DNA of 64,000 bases from Amborella trichopoda (taxonomy: Eukaryota > Streptophyta > Magnoliopsida > Amborellales > Amborellaceae): the NCBI RefSeq assembly GCF_000471905.2, contig NW_006499481.1, positions 525,034-589,033 of the forward strand. Reading direction: 5' to 3'. The notes beneath the pieces are model-generated. The model saw only the letters and a list, made by a program, of their open reading frames with translations, made no database searches and had not been told where the DNA came from. The position numbers and the translations under genes are program-made. Positions 12,401 through 24,096 of this stretch are shown here, piece by piece (positions within the stretch are counted from its first letter, which is position 1; every line of letters starts with the position of its first letter).

Positions 12401-15079
12401 AAGTCTAAATTAATATCACTTAAAAAAAAAAAAAGTCAAAATTCATATAAAAAAAAGACAAACTAAGTATTTTCGCAATTCAAAAGATGGACTTTCAGAC
12501 CACCCAATACAAACTAGTCTTTTCATGTTTTGAGTGGTTATGAAGTTGAATTTTTTAACCATGCAATTACTCAATATATTTTTTAGTGTTTTGGGCAGCG
12601 CTAAAGTCGGATTTTCCTACCTTGGGAGAAATAAATTACTAGAATTTAAAATAATGAATTACGTACGAGCAAAAAAAAAAAAAAAACTGAAATATAAAAT
12701 GAGTCAATTTTGGTTATAATTATAGGGAAAATCAATCATCCTAAGGTTTTTTTTTCAAAATTACCCCTTAGTCCAAGGATACAATCTTCGGAATGCATTT
12801 TATTCTTTCTTCGTTTTTTTGAGCTTTTTCAATACTAAGGTTGTGTCTTGATGTTTGTGGAAGTGCCCAGTTGGTTCGCTGTTAACATCATCGGACCGCC
12901 TTTCTGTGGTGCTCTTCAAAGCAGTCCGAGGTTAGCATCCTCAAACCGTAAAGATTGACTTGTTAAGCATTCAAAGCCAGTCCGAACTGCCCATTCTCAA
13001 ACCTCCTTCTCTGGTGCTCTTCAAGGCAGTCCGAGGTTGGCATCCTCGGACTGCATTAACTCATTTGTTTTTTAAGGAATAAGGCGGTCTGAGGATACCA
13101 AACTCGGACTGCTTTCCGAAATGTACACTGCCCCTCACACTAAAGCACTGAAAAAAAATAAAAAATAAAAAGCACTTTAATGGCAGCCTGAGAGATAATT
13201 TTTTGAAAAAAAACATAGGTGGACTGACCTTGCATGTAACTTTTGCTCAAAATTGGGCCATTTCCCTTTTTTTTCGTTTATTTTTATATAATGTCCGTAT
13301 ATAAATTACTCGATTTAAAAACTTATATAACATTAAAATATTATCCCAGAGTATAAACACAGTATAATATGAAGGGAAGGAAGCCTTGCCCGTTTTTGGA
13401 CCATCATTGCAGCGACCAAAATGTCAATGTGTCCCTTGAGGTTGAGCAGGAAGGCGAGGACTAGGCCCTCGTGGAATGGCATCCTCAAGTAAGTAGTAAC
13501 CATCAGGGACCCGACCACCTTGCCGAGGGTGGAAAGGCCGACAATGGTGGCCGTGAGGGCCAGAAACCGGCCGGTCAGCTCCTGTACTTTGATCTGGATG
13601 GTGTTGTAGGTGAAGAAGATAGGCAGGGCGAAGGTCTTCATGGGATACTGGAGTTTGTCGAGGAGCAGATGCGCCATCCGCCCCTCTCTCGGGAACCTGA
13701 CGCCCATCAGCAAGGCCCCCAGCATGCCGTTGAACCCCACCATCTCCGACAACAAGGAAAGGCCGCAAACCATCCCTCCGATCACCAGTATTTGGAACAC
13801 ACTCACATCCGGCTGCTTCTTGGCCATACGCCTAACGAACCAGTTGATTAATGGGACGATGATGATGGTTAGCACGAGGACGTAGCCGAACGCAAGGAAT
13901 ACCGATTCGATCAGGTTGATCGGGCTGAAATCCTGCTGCACGGGCTGGTTGAAGAGTACAGCAGCCACAAAGAGGCTGAAGACGTCGTTGATGATGGCGG
14001 ACGACATGGCAAGGCGGCCGATCTCCGACATGGCCAGCTTCATATCTGCCGTCACTCGTGCCATGATGGGGGAAGCAGTGGTGACCAGTAGGATGGAGAA
14101 GATGGCCACGCCGTAGAAGAGGTGCATCCTGTTGCCCATGAGGGACACTGTAGCGGGGGCGGAAGCCACGCTGAGGGCGATGCACACGGTGATGCAGCCA
14201 GCTGACAAAAAGCCCGCCTTCTTGCCCATGCGCCAGAAGATGGTCGGGTCCATCTCCAGGCCTACCAAAAACATGTAGAGGACGCGGCCTGCAGTTGCCA
14301 TGAAACCGATCACTTCCATAATCGTCTCGCTGAACATGATATGCTCCACAAATTTGATATTCCCTAATGCCGACGGCCCGATTATCAACCCTGTCTGCTC
14401 AAAACACACACAAGTGTTGTTAGCAAAACTCAGCCCGTCCAACTCGGAACTGCCCGGCCCACCCTGTTTTGGCCACTTTTAGTGGTCCGGCTAGGTATTT
14501 GAAAAATATTAAAAATATATACATAAAATCTCAAAAAAAAAAAATGCATTTTTAAATAATTTGTCATCGGTAGAGATTAGAAAATTTTTTGGGCCATGAA
14601 TATTTATTTTTGCATTTTCCTACCTTTAGAAACAAAAAATTGAAAATACACGAGTTTGAAAATCTATTCCTTTCCGCTTTAACTCCATATAAATATAGTT
14701 TTCATATTTTCTTTGTTTTTTATGTTTTAACCCTCGGCCAAGTTTTAGCCGCCAATTATGAGGACCGAGCCCTGGCCCAGGTTCGATTTTTCAATAAGAA
14801 GACCATGAAACCAAATCAAATAGAGAAAATTCTAGATGCGGCAGGGCGTACAAGGAGCTCGGACACGACCATGGGCTGCTTTATCCGGCGCAGGAAGAAG
14901 TGGAGGAGCCTTGAAACAAGGAGGATCAAGCCGATGTCGAGTGCCAGGAGGAGCAAACCAACGGACATGTCTCTCACGGTAGCAGGCACTCCGCAGGCAG
15001 TATTGCCCCTGGCGGGGGCGTTGGACGAAAAATTCATATTCATCGGGTCGATGAGATGCACTACCTTGTCTTCGTCCAT
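9420..15079 (-). CDS. CHX-family cation/H+ antiporter, four exons, 823 residues
   Basis: Exons in gene order are 15079-14852, 14394-13390, 11504-10564 and 9717-9420; joined they give 824 codons including TAG. The product is a CPA2 monovalent cation/proton exchanger. Residues 40-66 begin the membrane domain, with about a dozen hydrophobic segments to residue ~430. KQPMVVSELL joins LTGLIIGPSALG exactly at the exon 1/2 border, as the family alignment requires. The ion-binding Asn-Asp pair is at residues 212-213 (SSAIINDVFSLF), and NLKGHIDILV lies near 395. The long cytosolic tail holds two nucleotide-binding-like folds (YGTHQVPATLNLIEASRG and YTLVIVGRGRWG) and ends SDFWVTGSILIVQQ. Family members work in plasma or endomembranes in K+ and pH homeostasis, often in pollen or roots; that role is inferred. 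Intron 2 needs a GC donor. Start is the only ATG before the conserved region; total length fits the family's 800-850. Confidence 0.92.
12018..12224. mobile_element. MITE, family B
   Basis: The left end contains GACCATTTATTTTTGTACAT followed by AGAGGTCACACTCA. The right end contains CATGTACAAAAAAATAAATA followed by GTCTCCTTGTAGGCAATCCC. It lies in intron 2 of the CHX gene. A more diverged relative occupies about 11718-11975. Confidence 0.6.
12890..13112. repeat. Repeat cluster with a perfect hairpin
   Basis: Two related units (12899-12947 and 13001-13054) contain GGTGCTCTTCAARGCAGTCC. The second folds perfectly: GCAGTCCGAGG at 13026-13036 pairs with CCTCGGACTGC at 13044-13054 around a 7-nt loop. 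A further partial arm, CTCGGACTGC, lies near 13102. The cluster sits in intron 2 of the CHX gene. Confidence 0.8.
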
Positions 15080-17944
15080 GGCTTGAGAGGCTGCGGCCAA
15101 TTTGCACGGCTAAATTGCTTGCTTGGCAGGCTAGGCTAGGCTCGACGGCCGGGGGTTCCACACGCCGGGCTTTATGGCTCGGCTGGGGGGGGGGGGCGTG
15201 AAAGAGAGAGAAATGATGGGGAAGACGACGACAAGAGGGAGAGAGAGAGAGAGATTTCTTTCTTTTTTCTGTGTGTGAGAGTTCTGTTTGTTTTTGTGTT
15301 TACTTAGTTTTGGGATGGTGGAAGAGCGGGCATATAGGAGAGGGTGGGTTTGCATGAGAAAGGAACCCTGTTGTATAAAAACCATAAACAACTGAAATAA
15401 ACAATATCCTTATCACACCCCTTTTATGCTGTCCAAACTGACTTAAAAAAAAAATTTAAAATTAAAAATAAATAAATAAACAATACTCTCTGTATTCAGA
15501 GAAATACCTTTTTATTTTCTCCCTCAAAATCGCAACTGTAGTTTCTCTCTCGATATCAAGGAACGAAGAAATTCCTTTCATGAAAGGAAAATCACCCTCT
15601 TGGATGGGACACCCCATTTTTTTTGAGAACCACTGACCAAAAGACTGGATTCACCTCTTCCCTCCCTAAAAGCCTATCAAGGCTCATCACTCTTTAACTC
15701 ACTTTGCCCCACATCACAGTATCATTAACGCAAATCGATAATGGGTTGATTCAAACATGGGGAAGATGTTTTTCGGTTGATTTTAAAAAAAATTATTTAG
15801 AAAAAGGCTTTTTTTGTTTTTATGTTTAACGTTTTTATTTTTGGAAAACTTTTATTTTTAGGAAAAGTCTATCGTTTAGTTAGGGGATAATAGGAAGATT
15901 TATCTTTGGAGATTAACGTGATGGAGGAAGTTATTTGTACAAAGTTACATGGTGTGGGAGGTTATAGAAATAAAAAGAAACCTAATCCCTTAAGGGTCCT
16001 TTAGTTACGTGGAAATCTATTTACTATTAAAATGAAAAATATATTCCACCAGACTAGACGAGGTTGTTTTAAAACTCATAAAACCCATTACATGCAGTGA
16101 AGGTGAAAAATCTATTACACGAACTCATCAAACCCATGCGTAAGGGGTGAAAAAGCTATTTCACGCCCTTACAAGTAATCTTTAAAAAAATCTTCTCTAT
16201 CTAAAAATTCCTATGTATCTCCCACTAAAAATTGCCTTCTCACAGAAACCAAACAGGAAACCCTACCCCCTCTCTCTTGCACCCCTCACTCTCTCCTTCT
16301 CCCTTCTCTCATAAACCAAGCAGCAAACTTTCTCTCATAAACCAAGCAGTAAGCCTTATCCCCTCTCTCTCTCCTTCCTCCAAAAGCATAAATTTTCCTC
16401 TTTTCCCTAATTTTCCCAAAACACAGTTTTTTTTGCTCTCTCCATCGAGAAACCTCTCCTTTCTGCTCTCACCATCAAAGAACCCTGCTCTCTAGCTTTG
16501 GACAGAAAGATACCATGTACACTCATCAATCTCTCTTGGTCTTCTTTTATTTGTTTCTCACTCTAGAATTCTTGATACTGGCTTTACTCAACCTTTTTTT
16601 TGGATACTGGTAAATCTTCTGATGGGTTTTAATCTCTCTCTACAACTTTGAGACGATTTTGATCCATCGCTAGACATTGTAGTTGCAACTTCATTGGTCT
16701 CTCTCTCTAAAACCTAGACAAGGTTTTGCTGTTAAAGTTTGTTTTGTTGTAGATAGTACCTACATCTTAAATAAGTTCCAGGGAATATCAATACCCAATT
16801 TTAACTTTTAATTGTTCTTGAAATCCAATGGGTAAATTTCTAAGACAGTTGCTTCATATTTATTTAACAAACGAACTTCTGATTGTTCTGATTCTAGGCA
16901 AACAACACTTCTAAGACAGTTGTTTCGGATTTATTTGAAAGACAAACTTTTGATTGTTTTGAAAATACAATGGGTAAATTTAAAATTCTTACTAACAAGT
17001 TTCTAATTTTTCAACGTCAAAAAGTTGTTTTTAATTTCTGAATTGGAAAAGTCCTTTAGCTGCTACAATTTCTCGTGACCATGTGACTTTTTATGTTCAC
17101 TCATACATATTCTCAACTTTGTTATGGGCATGAGCAGTTAGACTATGGACCTACTTGTGAAACCTATTACTCTCTTTTCCCATTTGACTAATAACTGCTG
17201 AAAACAACAACACTAGGCATCAATCAAACTTTATATGCTGAATAGAGAAAACCTTTGATTAATAAAGGCAACTATAGTCTGATTTCTAATACATATAGTG
17301 TAATGCCGTAAAATCTGGACTCACTAATCCTAGTAACATGTAGTCCAAGCATTTGCTACTATTTAAATACTACCCAAACAGTAACAATTCATTTGCAAGT
17401 AATGTATCATGTCAATATTACTCTATTAATATATTTTCCAGACAATATATTTCCAAATTCCCTAATGACCCCTTAATATATGACTCGAATGGTAGTTATC
17501 TTTTTATTATCTTTAGAAATGAAAGGAATTAGGGTGTTCTTAGAAGGAAGAAGCTTTATAAAAGTAAGAGGGGCATTTTATTGTAATCTTGGTTGTGTTT
17601 TGTGAATAAGAAGTCGGAAGCTTTTGTTACTGAGCGTGTGGATAGAGATGGAGAGTAGCCCTTTTGTGGATTTTTCTTTTTACCCTCTTGCGTTTGTGGA
17701 CACAGTGGAAGACTCGGATCCACACCCTTGCGCTATCTTCATGCTAATTTTTTCTCTATTTTTTTCTCTCTAAACGCAGCATTTTAATTAAAACAAAACT
17801 TTTACACATAAATAGCTAGTGCTAGCCAATGAGACACAAAATGCATTCACGAACATCCCAAGTTCAATTCCTACTAAAGAACTATCCAACAAAAAAATAA
17901 ATAAATAATTGCATTCACAAGTCCATAATTCTTATATAATTGAT

Positions 17945-18180
17945 GTTATTTACCTTTGATATTTGAAGGTCACAATTAACCTTAATTAATTGGACATAAA
18001 ATTTGATTAACTACGACAACCCATTGATAGACTTAAAAGCCCATCCAAAAAAAAAAAAAATGAATTTTATGATACTAAGCTGTCAAATTTCACATTTATC
18101 CATTGTAAGTGTGACCTCATACCAAAGGTGTACAACATTCTAATATATCGCGGGATTATATATTACGGTAAAACCTCTTA
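17945..18180. mobile_element. MITE, family B
   Basis: The left end contains TTATTTACCTTTGATATTTG then AAGGTCACAATTAACC. The right end contains TGTGACCTCATACCAAAGGT. Termini are diverged from the copy at 1804. Confidence 0.5.
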
Positions 18181-18334
18181 AATTTGGTAGTAACAATCAC
18201 TCCTAGCTATCAATTTAAAAGTAAATAGCTAATGGCGTATCGCAAATTTAAGAAAAATTTTATCGGAACCTAAGCACATGCAATAATGCACCCCAAATCG
18301 CCTGAAATTACATCCAATGGTTAATAGTGACTAT

Positions 18335-18424
18335 GACCTCCATATACCAAAAGATAAACCATCACACTATATACTTCATGACCTCCATGTACCAAAAGAT
18401 AAACCATCACACCATATACTTCAT
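18335..18424. repeat. 45-bp tandem duplication within a family B remnant
   Basis: GACCTCCATATACCAAAAGA... is repeated immediately with two substitutions, each unit ending ATATACTTCAT. The unit equals the terminal part of the family B MITE, so a MITE end was duplicated in place. Confidence 0.8.
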
Positions 18425-18433
18425 ATGAGTGAA

Positions 18434-18826
18434 GTTTGTATAAGGTGCCCACCTTATACTGTACAAGTAAGGGGCCCTTTTAAGTTTTGCCATGAGCGTA
18501 GTTTCAATGTTAGAAATCTAATGATGGCTTGAAAATTTATTTTCAAGCTTAATTATAAGATTCAAAATTCTAAAAATGAGGCAGACAGAACGGATCTATA
18601 AACACATAAAAATCTTAAAAATAAACATTCCAGATAATATATTACGAAATACACCATTTTCAAAACCTGAATTCTTTTTTTTCTTTCCTTTATATCCATT
18701 GATATCAAAATCAAGACAATCAATTGGAAGGTTCTCCAACTTCATAATAATCTATTCTATTGGATTTTTGAAGTGCACCTTAAATCTATAGTACAAGGTT
18801 GCAACCTTATAAAACCTTTTTCCACT
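18434..18826. mobile_element. MITE, family A, complete copy
   Basis: The left end is GTTTGTATAAGGTGCCCACC. The right end is GAAGTGCACCTTAAATCTAT, followed by AAGGTTGCAACCTTATAAAA. The interior keeps the ATATCCATTGATATCAAAAT and AATTATAAGATTC family segments. Confidence 0.7.
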
Positions 18827-18959
18827 TCATATAAACATCACAAATTTGATACATATTACAATATTAGTCGAGTGGTACACGTCAATTTATAGAAGCAAAG
18901 ACTTACTACAAAGAAGGAAATCTTCCATATTCAAAAATAGAAAAAAGTCTATATAAAAG

Positions 18960-19317
18960 TGAGGCCCTCAACAATTAAATTAAAACGCACCTCAAAAATT
19001 CACTAAAAGATGTTTTGAGCTAAAAATCCTCAATTCGATCATCTCGACCTCGAGATGTATGGAAATAAATAAAAAAATTGATTCCAAGTCTCGAAAATAG
19101 TACATCTTATAATGTATTATCTAGACCATTAATTTTCAAATCTTCACATATATCCTCCATATCCACTTCTCTTGGATCTTTAAATTATCTAATTATATAT
19201 GAAAATAAATTTTCATGCCCTAACAAAAATTTCTGATATTGAAATAATATATTTTGGCATCATTTGAAGGTGCACCTTACTTTGGTTGGTTAGGGCGTCA
19301 GCCTTATACAAACCACA
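18960..19317. mobile_element. MITE, family A, left-truncated copy
   Basis: The interior includes GATCATCTCGACCTCGAGAT and ATTATCTAGACCATTAATTT. The right terminus is AAGGTGCACCTTACTTTGGT, then GCCTTATACAAACCACACCC. It sits only 133 bp from the previous copy, in the same orientation. Confidence 0.7.
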
Positions 19318-19683
19318 CCCTTCAAAAAATGAGGAAAACAAATACATTTCTCACATCTCACATTTCAACATGCACAATCTCTACCAACAATTCTCATTTC
19401 CACACGCACAATCTCTCTCTCTCTCTCTCGCTCAAATATTTACCCAAGATGGCAAATAAAGATTAACAGCTTCTTGTCTCAAAATGTTAAGCTCACACCA
19501 CACTTTCCACCTGTCTTTATTTCTAGTTTTACTTTATTTTGATTGTTTACTTCACTCAACTTCGTATAAACAGCACAAATGATGTAACTCTGCAGGGTTT
19601 GTTCAAACAAGACTCAACCCCTATGGTACCATGCTTCTTTCCAACTCAGTGAGAAAAAAATGGGATGATAACAATCACAACAG

Positions 19684-19766
19684 AAACAAAGGTATCCTGA
19701 ACTGTGCAGAGAGAGCTTGTCATCAACGGAAACAAAGGTATCCTGAACTGTGCAGAGAGAGCGAGA
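19684..19766. repeat. 46-bp tandem duplication
   Basis: AAACAAAGGTATCCTGAACT continuing through GTGCAGAGAGAGC is found twice, 46 bp apart. No function was seen. Confidence 0.85.
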
Positions 19767-20954
19767 GAATATTTCTCAGTGAAAGAGTATGAAAGTAGAG
19801 ATGGACTTTCTACTGAAAAGAAGGTGAACATCGAGATGATGAAATTACCAGAAGGCATTGAATCATTTCCTCCTCCCCCGCAAGAACGATAAGCCAACCA
19901 TATATACCACTGTTTAGATGTCTCTGTGCATGATTCAACAAATGGATAATATGCAGTAATGAGTTGCTTGTTTTTTGGTAAGCACTGCTTACTAAAGAGA
20001 AGTTAGCACCGTTTTTTCCTTTAGCAATGAGCAAAAGTCACACATGTACCAATCATTCATGTCAGCACAATTACTACATTACATTCTTCAAATCCCGGTT
20101 CCATACAAATTTCTTGGTTTCTTCATAATATGGTGAAACATATAATAAGACCGTTTTCCTTTAGTACAAAAAGTTCACAATCACCCTATGTGTTCGGTAC
20201 AAAAGCAGGTGGTTGGGTTGTGCCCTTGATTGATCTCAAATTCCAAGGTAATTTTTCACGGAATTTGTGTGAAGAAATGACATACCTATATCCCCAGCCA
20301 CCCAATTTTATACCCAATGGCCAGGGTTAATTGCGACCCTTTTGTACCAAAAGTAAATGGTCAGATGTTATATAATCCTTCAGAATATACATACATGAAG
20401 CACGAAATATGTTAAAAGAAACATGGTTCAAATGGGTCATATGATAGCAATCGGTATGTCAGGATTCGAACTAAAACCTTGAGTGTGTTTCTAGATTAAA
20501 ATGAACATTAGCTAAAAAAAAGGACACCTAGATATGTACCATTGTCTAGCACGTCTTGCATGATGAAACAAATATATAAAATGTAAAGTTGAAAAAAAAA
20601 AAAAAAAAAACGGAACAACAAAATAATAGAATAAGCATGCCTTCATTTAACAAAACCAAAAAGAGAAAAAAAGAACCAAAAAACAAATGTAGAAGAGAAT
20701 GTGAAAATGCATGGGGAAAGGAAAACCTAGGTCACAGCTAAAGGGCATCACACTATTCTACAAGCATAGAGAATGGGGGAGCCCGAGAAGTGGAAGTGGG
20801 ATGTGAGAGAGAGAGGATTTGATCAATCACCAGCATTGGTGAATAAATTGCCAACACATTAATAGCCTTGGATATCACGCTCATTACAGCAAAATACAGA
20901 ACCCCAAAAAAAAAAGAGATACAGGGCCTTACTTAAATTACTAAGATGTTGATG

Positions 20955-21340
20955 AAATGCCTGGTCCCTAGCCCAGATCTTTGATGAAATCTCCCATCTT
21001 ATTAGGGGATTCACTATCTCTTGGCGTGACATATGGTGGGAAAGTAATCTTGAAGCAGATACTCTTGCAAAGGCAGGTGCTACAAATGCTAGTGCTGAGT
21101 GAATTTTTGTAGACTCAGTCCATACATTGTGGGGCTTTTTTGCCTTCTACCCTTTTCGTTTTGTTCCCTGTTTTTGTGATTTCTTTATACCTAAGTGGTA
21201 CTTGTATAGAGCTCCCACTCCGTGGGTTGCCATTTTTTGCTGTATATAGTCTCAGTCTCCGTCTTTCCGAAGGCTCATTTTTTGTACACTTCTTTTCTTT
21301 CAATACAACTGCTAACTTTCTCAAAAAAATAATGAGCAAT
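20955..21340 (+). mobile_element. L1-type LINE 3' remnant (RNase H C-terminus and 3'UTR)
   Basis: A short open stretch encodes FTISWRDIWWESNLEADTLA followed by KAGATNASAE and a stop. This is the end of the RNase H domain typical of plant L1 LINEs (pattern W..RE.N..AD.LAK.G). The 3' untranslated region that follows runs into TTTCTTTCAATACAACTGCT and a short A run. Everything 5' of the RNase H end is missing or unrecognisable. Confidence 0.65.
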
Positions 21341-21482
21341 ATGGTCAAAAGTCGAAATATTTGATGCCTTGGATCAAGGCTCATTTTTTGTAGACTTCTT
21401 TTCTTTCAATACAACTGCTAACTTTCTCAAAAAAATAATGAGCAATTTGGTAAAAAATCGAAATATTTGATGCCTTGGATCA
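21271..21482. repeat. 106-bp tandem duplication at the L1 tail
   Basis: Unit 1 (21271-21376) and unit 2 (21377-21482) share AGGCTCATTTTTTGTA and run through GATGCCTTGGATC with very few differences. The unit spans the L1 3' end and about 40 bp of flanking DNA. Confidence 0.85.
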
Positions 21483-22749
21483 CTAAAAGGAAAACATTTT
21501 GATCAATAATGTTTATAAGTAGAAAGTGTAGGACAGGCAAGTATTCAGAAGTACTTTGGTAAGGTATCATGGTCGTTCCTTGTGGGCTCCTCAGAAAAAC
21601 TGGTTTTAGCAATAAGTTGATTTAGTGTATCAAACTTTACATTATCAACATATCTCATTTATTGCTTATTGACAGGTTGTAATTTAGGTCTGGGGCATTA
21701 GTGGGTTGAGAGCCCCTGTCCCTTAACCTCTTCACTATTGGTGGCAAAATGGACAAAAGCATCACCAATCATATCATATGAACGCTGCCCCTAAAATCGA
21801 AACTAGATCGTAAAATGATTCCATCTATATTGGTGAAAGAGGGCCTTGGAAATCCCAGGAGAATTTTAACTATATAGGAGGAGATGTCAGAAAGGCAGAT
21901 GTACTAATTTGTACAACCAAAAAGAGTGGCCAATTTTGCACGACAAGTCTCTGGGCAATGTCGAGAGACAAACAACCTGGAAAGCCATTTATTCCCAGAG
22001 ACCAGTGGCACCCCTTTGTTCCCAAAGAAGCTGCCTTGTCCCTCCAAATGCCACGAATTATGAGATAGGTGGTCAATTGGTATTGGAAGATATTAAATTG
22101 GCTCTTTCATTAGTTACGGTGATTCGTCTTCTCTCCCAAATGTCACCAACAAAGTGGCAGAAGATCACAGGCTCGTCGAAGGACAATGTTAGTAGGAGAA
22201 ATCATCTCAATCTTTGTATTCTCACCAACTGCAGGGCGAGTTTTGGACCATTTGTCATACCTTAGGATCTAACAGTGGCTTCCAAAATATATGCAGAAAC
22301 AAGAAAAATCAGATTAGCACCATGCAGTTAGGCATCCATTCAAACTTTTGGGGCAAGCAGGTGCAAGAGGACCTAAAAATGGGTTCACTGGCATAGCTTT
22401 GATTAATCAAAGCTTATCTTTGCCCATTCACCTAATGGTAATTGACAAAAGAAGCTGATGGCATACAAAATGAAAGGCTTATGGGGAGATTAAATTTAAA
22501 GAGAGATTAAAGAAATGCTCGAGTTTTTGTTCCTTGTAATTTTTTCAATAAATCTATAAAAAATCAGCTGCCTCATAACCATAGGTATCTGAAATTCCGG
22601 TGTGATGAATATGGTGAGAAACAAACCAGTAAGGACCTAATGTCCCTAATTGCATGATGGAGTCAGAGTTATTATCTTACTTCTTAGACACCCTTGTACT
22701 ATCCATAAATAAGGGTTCTAGATTTAGCATCTTTCGTATGGACCGTTAC

Positions 22750-23165
22750 CTATGGAATGCAAGTTTAATAATAAAAGAGTAGAAACAAGGAAGTAGTTAA
22801 GATTGACGGCCAATAAATACCAAAAAGAGTGCACTTTCGATATTTTGGGTCGATAATCCAAGAAAATAGAGGAAGATATCGTACATAGAATTAGAGCTGG
22901 GTGGATGAGGTGGAGATGTGCAACAAGAGTTTTATGTAAACCAACTTTGCTTTTTGGAGTAGAATGTTGTGTTGTCATGAAACAACATACCTATAGGATG
23001 AGTGTAGCTGAGATGAAGATGTTGAGATGAATGAGTGGTAAGACAATGGATAGAATTCGAAATGACTATATTCGAGAGAACTTGGTTGTGGTTCCAATAG
23101 GTGATAAGATGGGTGAAAGTAGACTTAGATGAGCTGGCCATATGCATACGAGAATCCATGTATTA
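22750..23165 (+). mobile_element. RTE-clade LINE fragment (region after the RT domain)
   Basis: It begins at the segment equivalent to the YMEC coding region (ATGGAATGCAAGTTTAATAA), then GATATTTTGGGTCGATAATC, AGAATTAGAGCTGGGTGG and the region encoding the RTE C-terminus. It parallels RTE copies at 38600-38990 and 53930-54190. Many stops and frame breaks are present, and no 3' tail. Confidence 0.75.
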
Positions 23166-23587
23166 TCGCATTCTCATTTTATTTTCTTGCCTAAAGGATA
23201 CTAAACTCATTATCTTTTTACTCACCCAAAAACATAACGGACTTTGGACCCTGAAGATCCGAAGTGAATGAACTTCGGGCTTTAAAGGTTTGACGTCAAA
23301 TATTTTGTTCACTTGGATTTATAAGGTCCAAAGTGGAGACATTTCAAGGAAATAAAAGACGAAAAAATGGAGATCGATGTGAAATACAAAAACTTATATA
23401 TATCAACAGATATTAAGGGGACATGAGCATAAACTTCTCAATAGATAACTATGGATAGAATCTAAAGGAATCAATTAATATATTGAAAAAGTCTACTATC
23501 ACATTATAACATACCCCCGGTTGGATACATGTCATTTCCACCATCTATATTCAACAATTGAAAGTGCAAGTGAGTCATTCATGGACA

Positions 23588-23665
23588 GTCATGGCAAAGT
23601 TTTACGTTGGCTGCCTACCTAACACAACCCACCTCTTTTACCCGGGCTTGGGACGGGTTATCGAA
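23588..23665. repeat. Dispersed repeat copy 2
   Basis: CATGGCAAAGTTTTACGTTG, then GCTGCCTACCTAACACAACC and GGGCTTGGGACGGGTTATCG. It matches the copy at 5080-5170. Family unknown. Confidence 0.55.
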
Positions 23666-24096
23666 AAATTTAAGGTCGTCACCCTTCTTAGACCATTCTT
23701 CTGCTCAAATCCCCCACTGTCCTTAGTCCTTACAAGCATATAAATGGCTCACATCCACCATTTAATATTGAGTATGAACAGCTGAGATATATACAAATAC
23801 CATAATATGCAGAAAGACAAATTTCAATTTCTATTGATGAACCTCGACAATTAGCCACTCTACCTTAGATCCAATGCACTAAAAAACTTCATATATTCAA
23901 AACAGATGTCAGAAAGCATCACCCTCAAACCAGCTTTAATATCCATATCATAAGTCCAAGTGGAAACAACTAGATATACACAACACGACAGATGAACCAT
24001 AATTTACATTTAGGGAGAAATAATGCATACCTAGAGGAACATATCACCCAATTGTAAGAAACTTGTTGTGCAAGGTGTGACAGATGGAACTCAAGG

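Larger units (their letters stand above)
15080..24096. other. Long intergenic region without a recognised gene
   Basis: This lies between the 5' end of the CHX gene and the 3' end of the G-patch gene, both on the minus strand. The first 200 bp upstream of the CHX start are GC- and GA-rich and contain a G-run near 15185. 16230-16500 is CT-rich with a duplicated TCTCATAAACCAAGCAG. Beyond that come family A and B MITEs, short tandem repeats, an L1 tail (20955-21340) and an RTE fragment (22750-23165). Open frames at 16232 and 21909 show no recognisable protein features. Confidence 0.65.

Noticed and set aside
13471..14185. Overlapping open frames in the second CHX exon
   Set aside because: Same reason: compositional shadows of a GC-rich membrane-protein exon.
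16232..16495. Open frame rich in Pro, Ser and Leu
   Set aside because: It is a translation of CT-rich repetitive DNA containing a duplicated TCTCATAAACCAAGCAG; no domain, no flanking splice signals that extend it.
21909..22265. 118-codon open frame
   Set aside because: No recognisable motif, no codon bias visible, and it lies in transposon-rich DNA.
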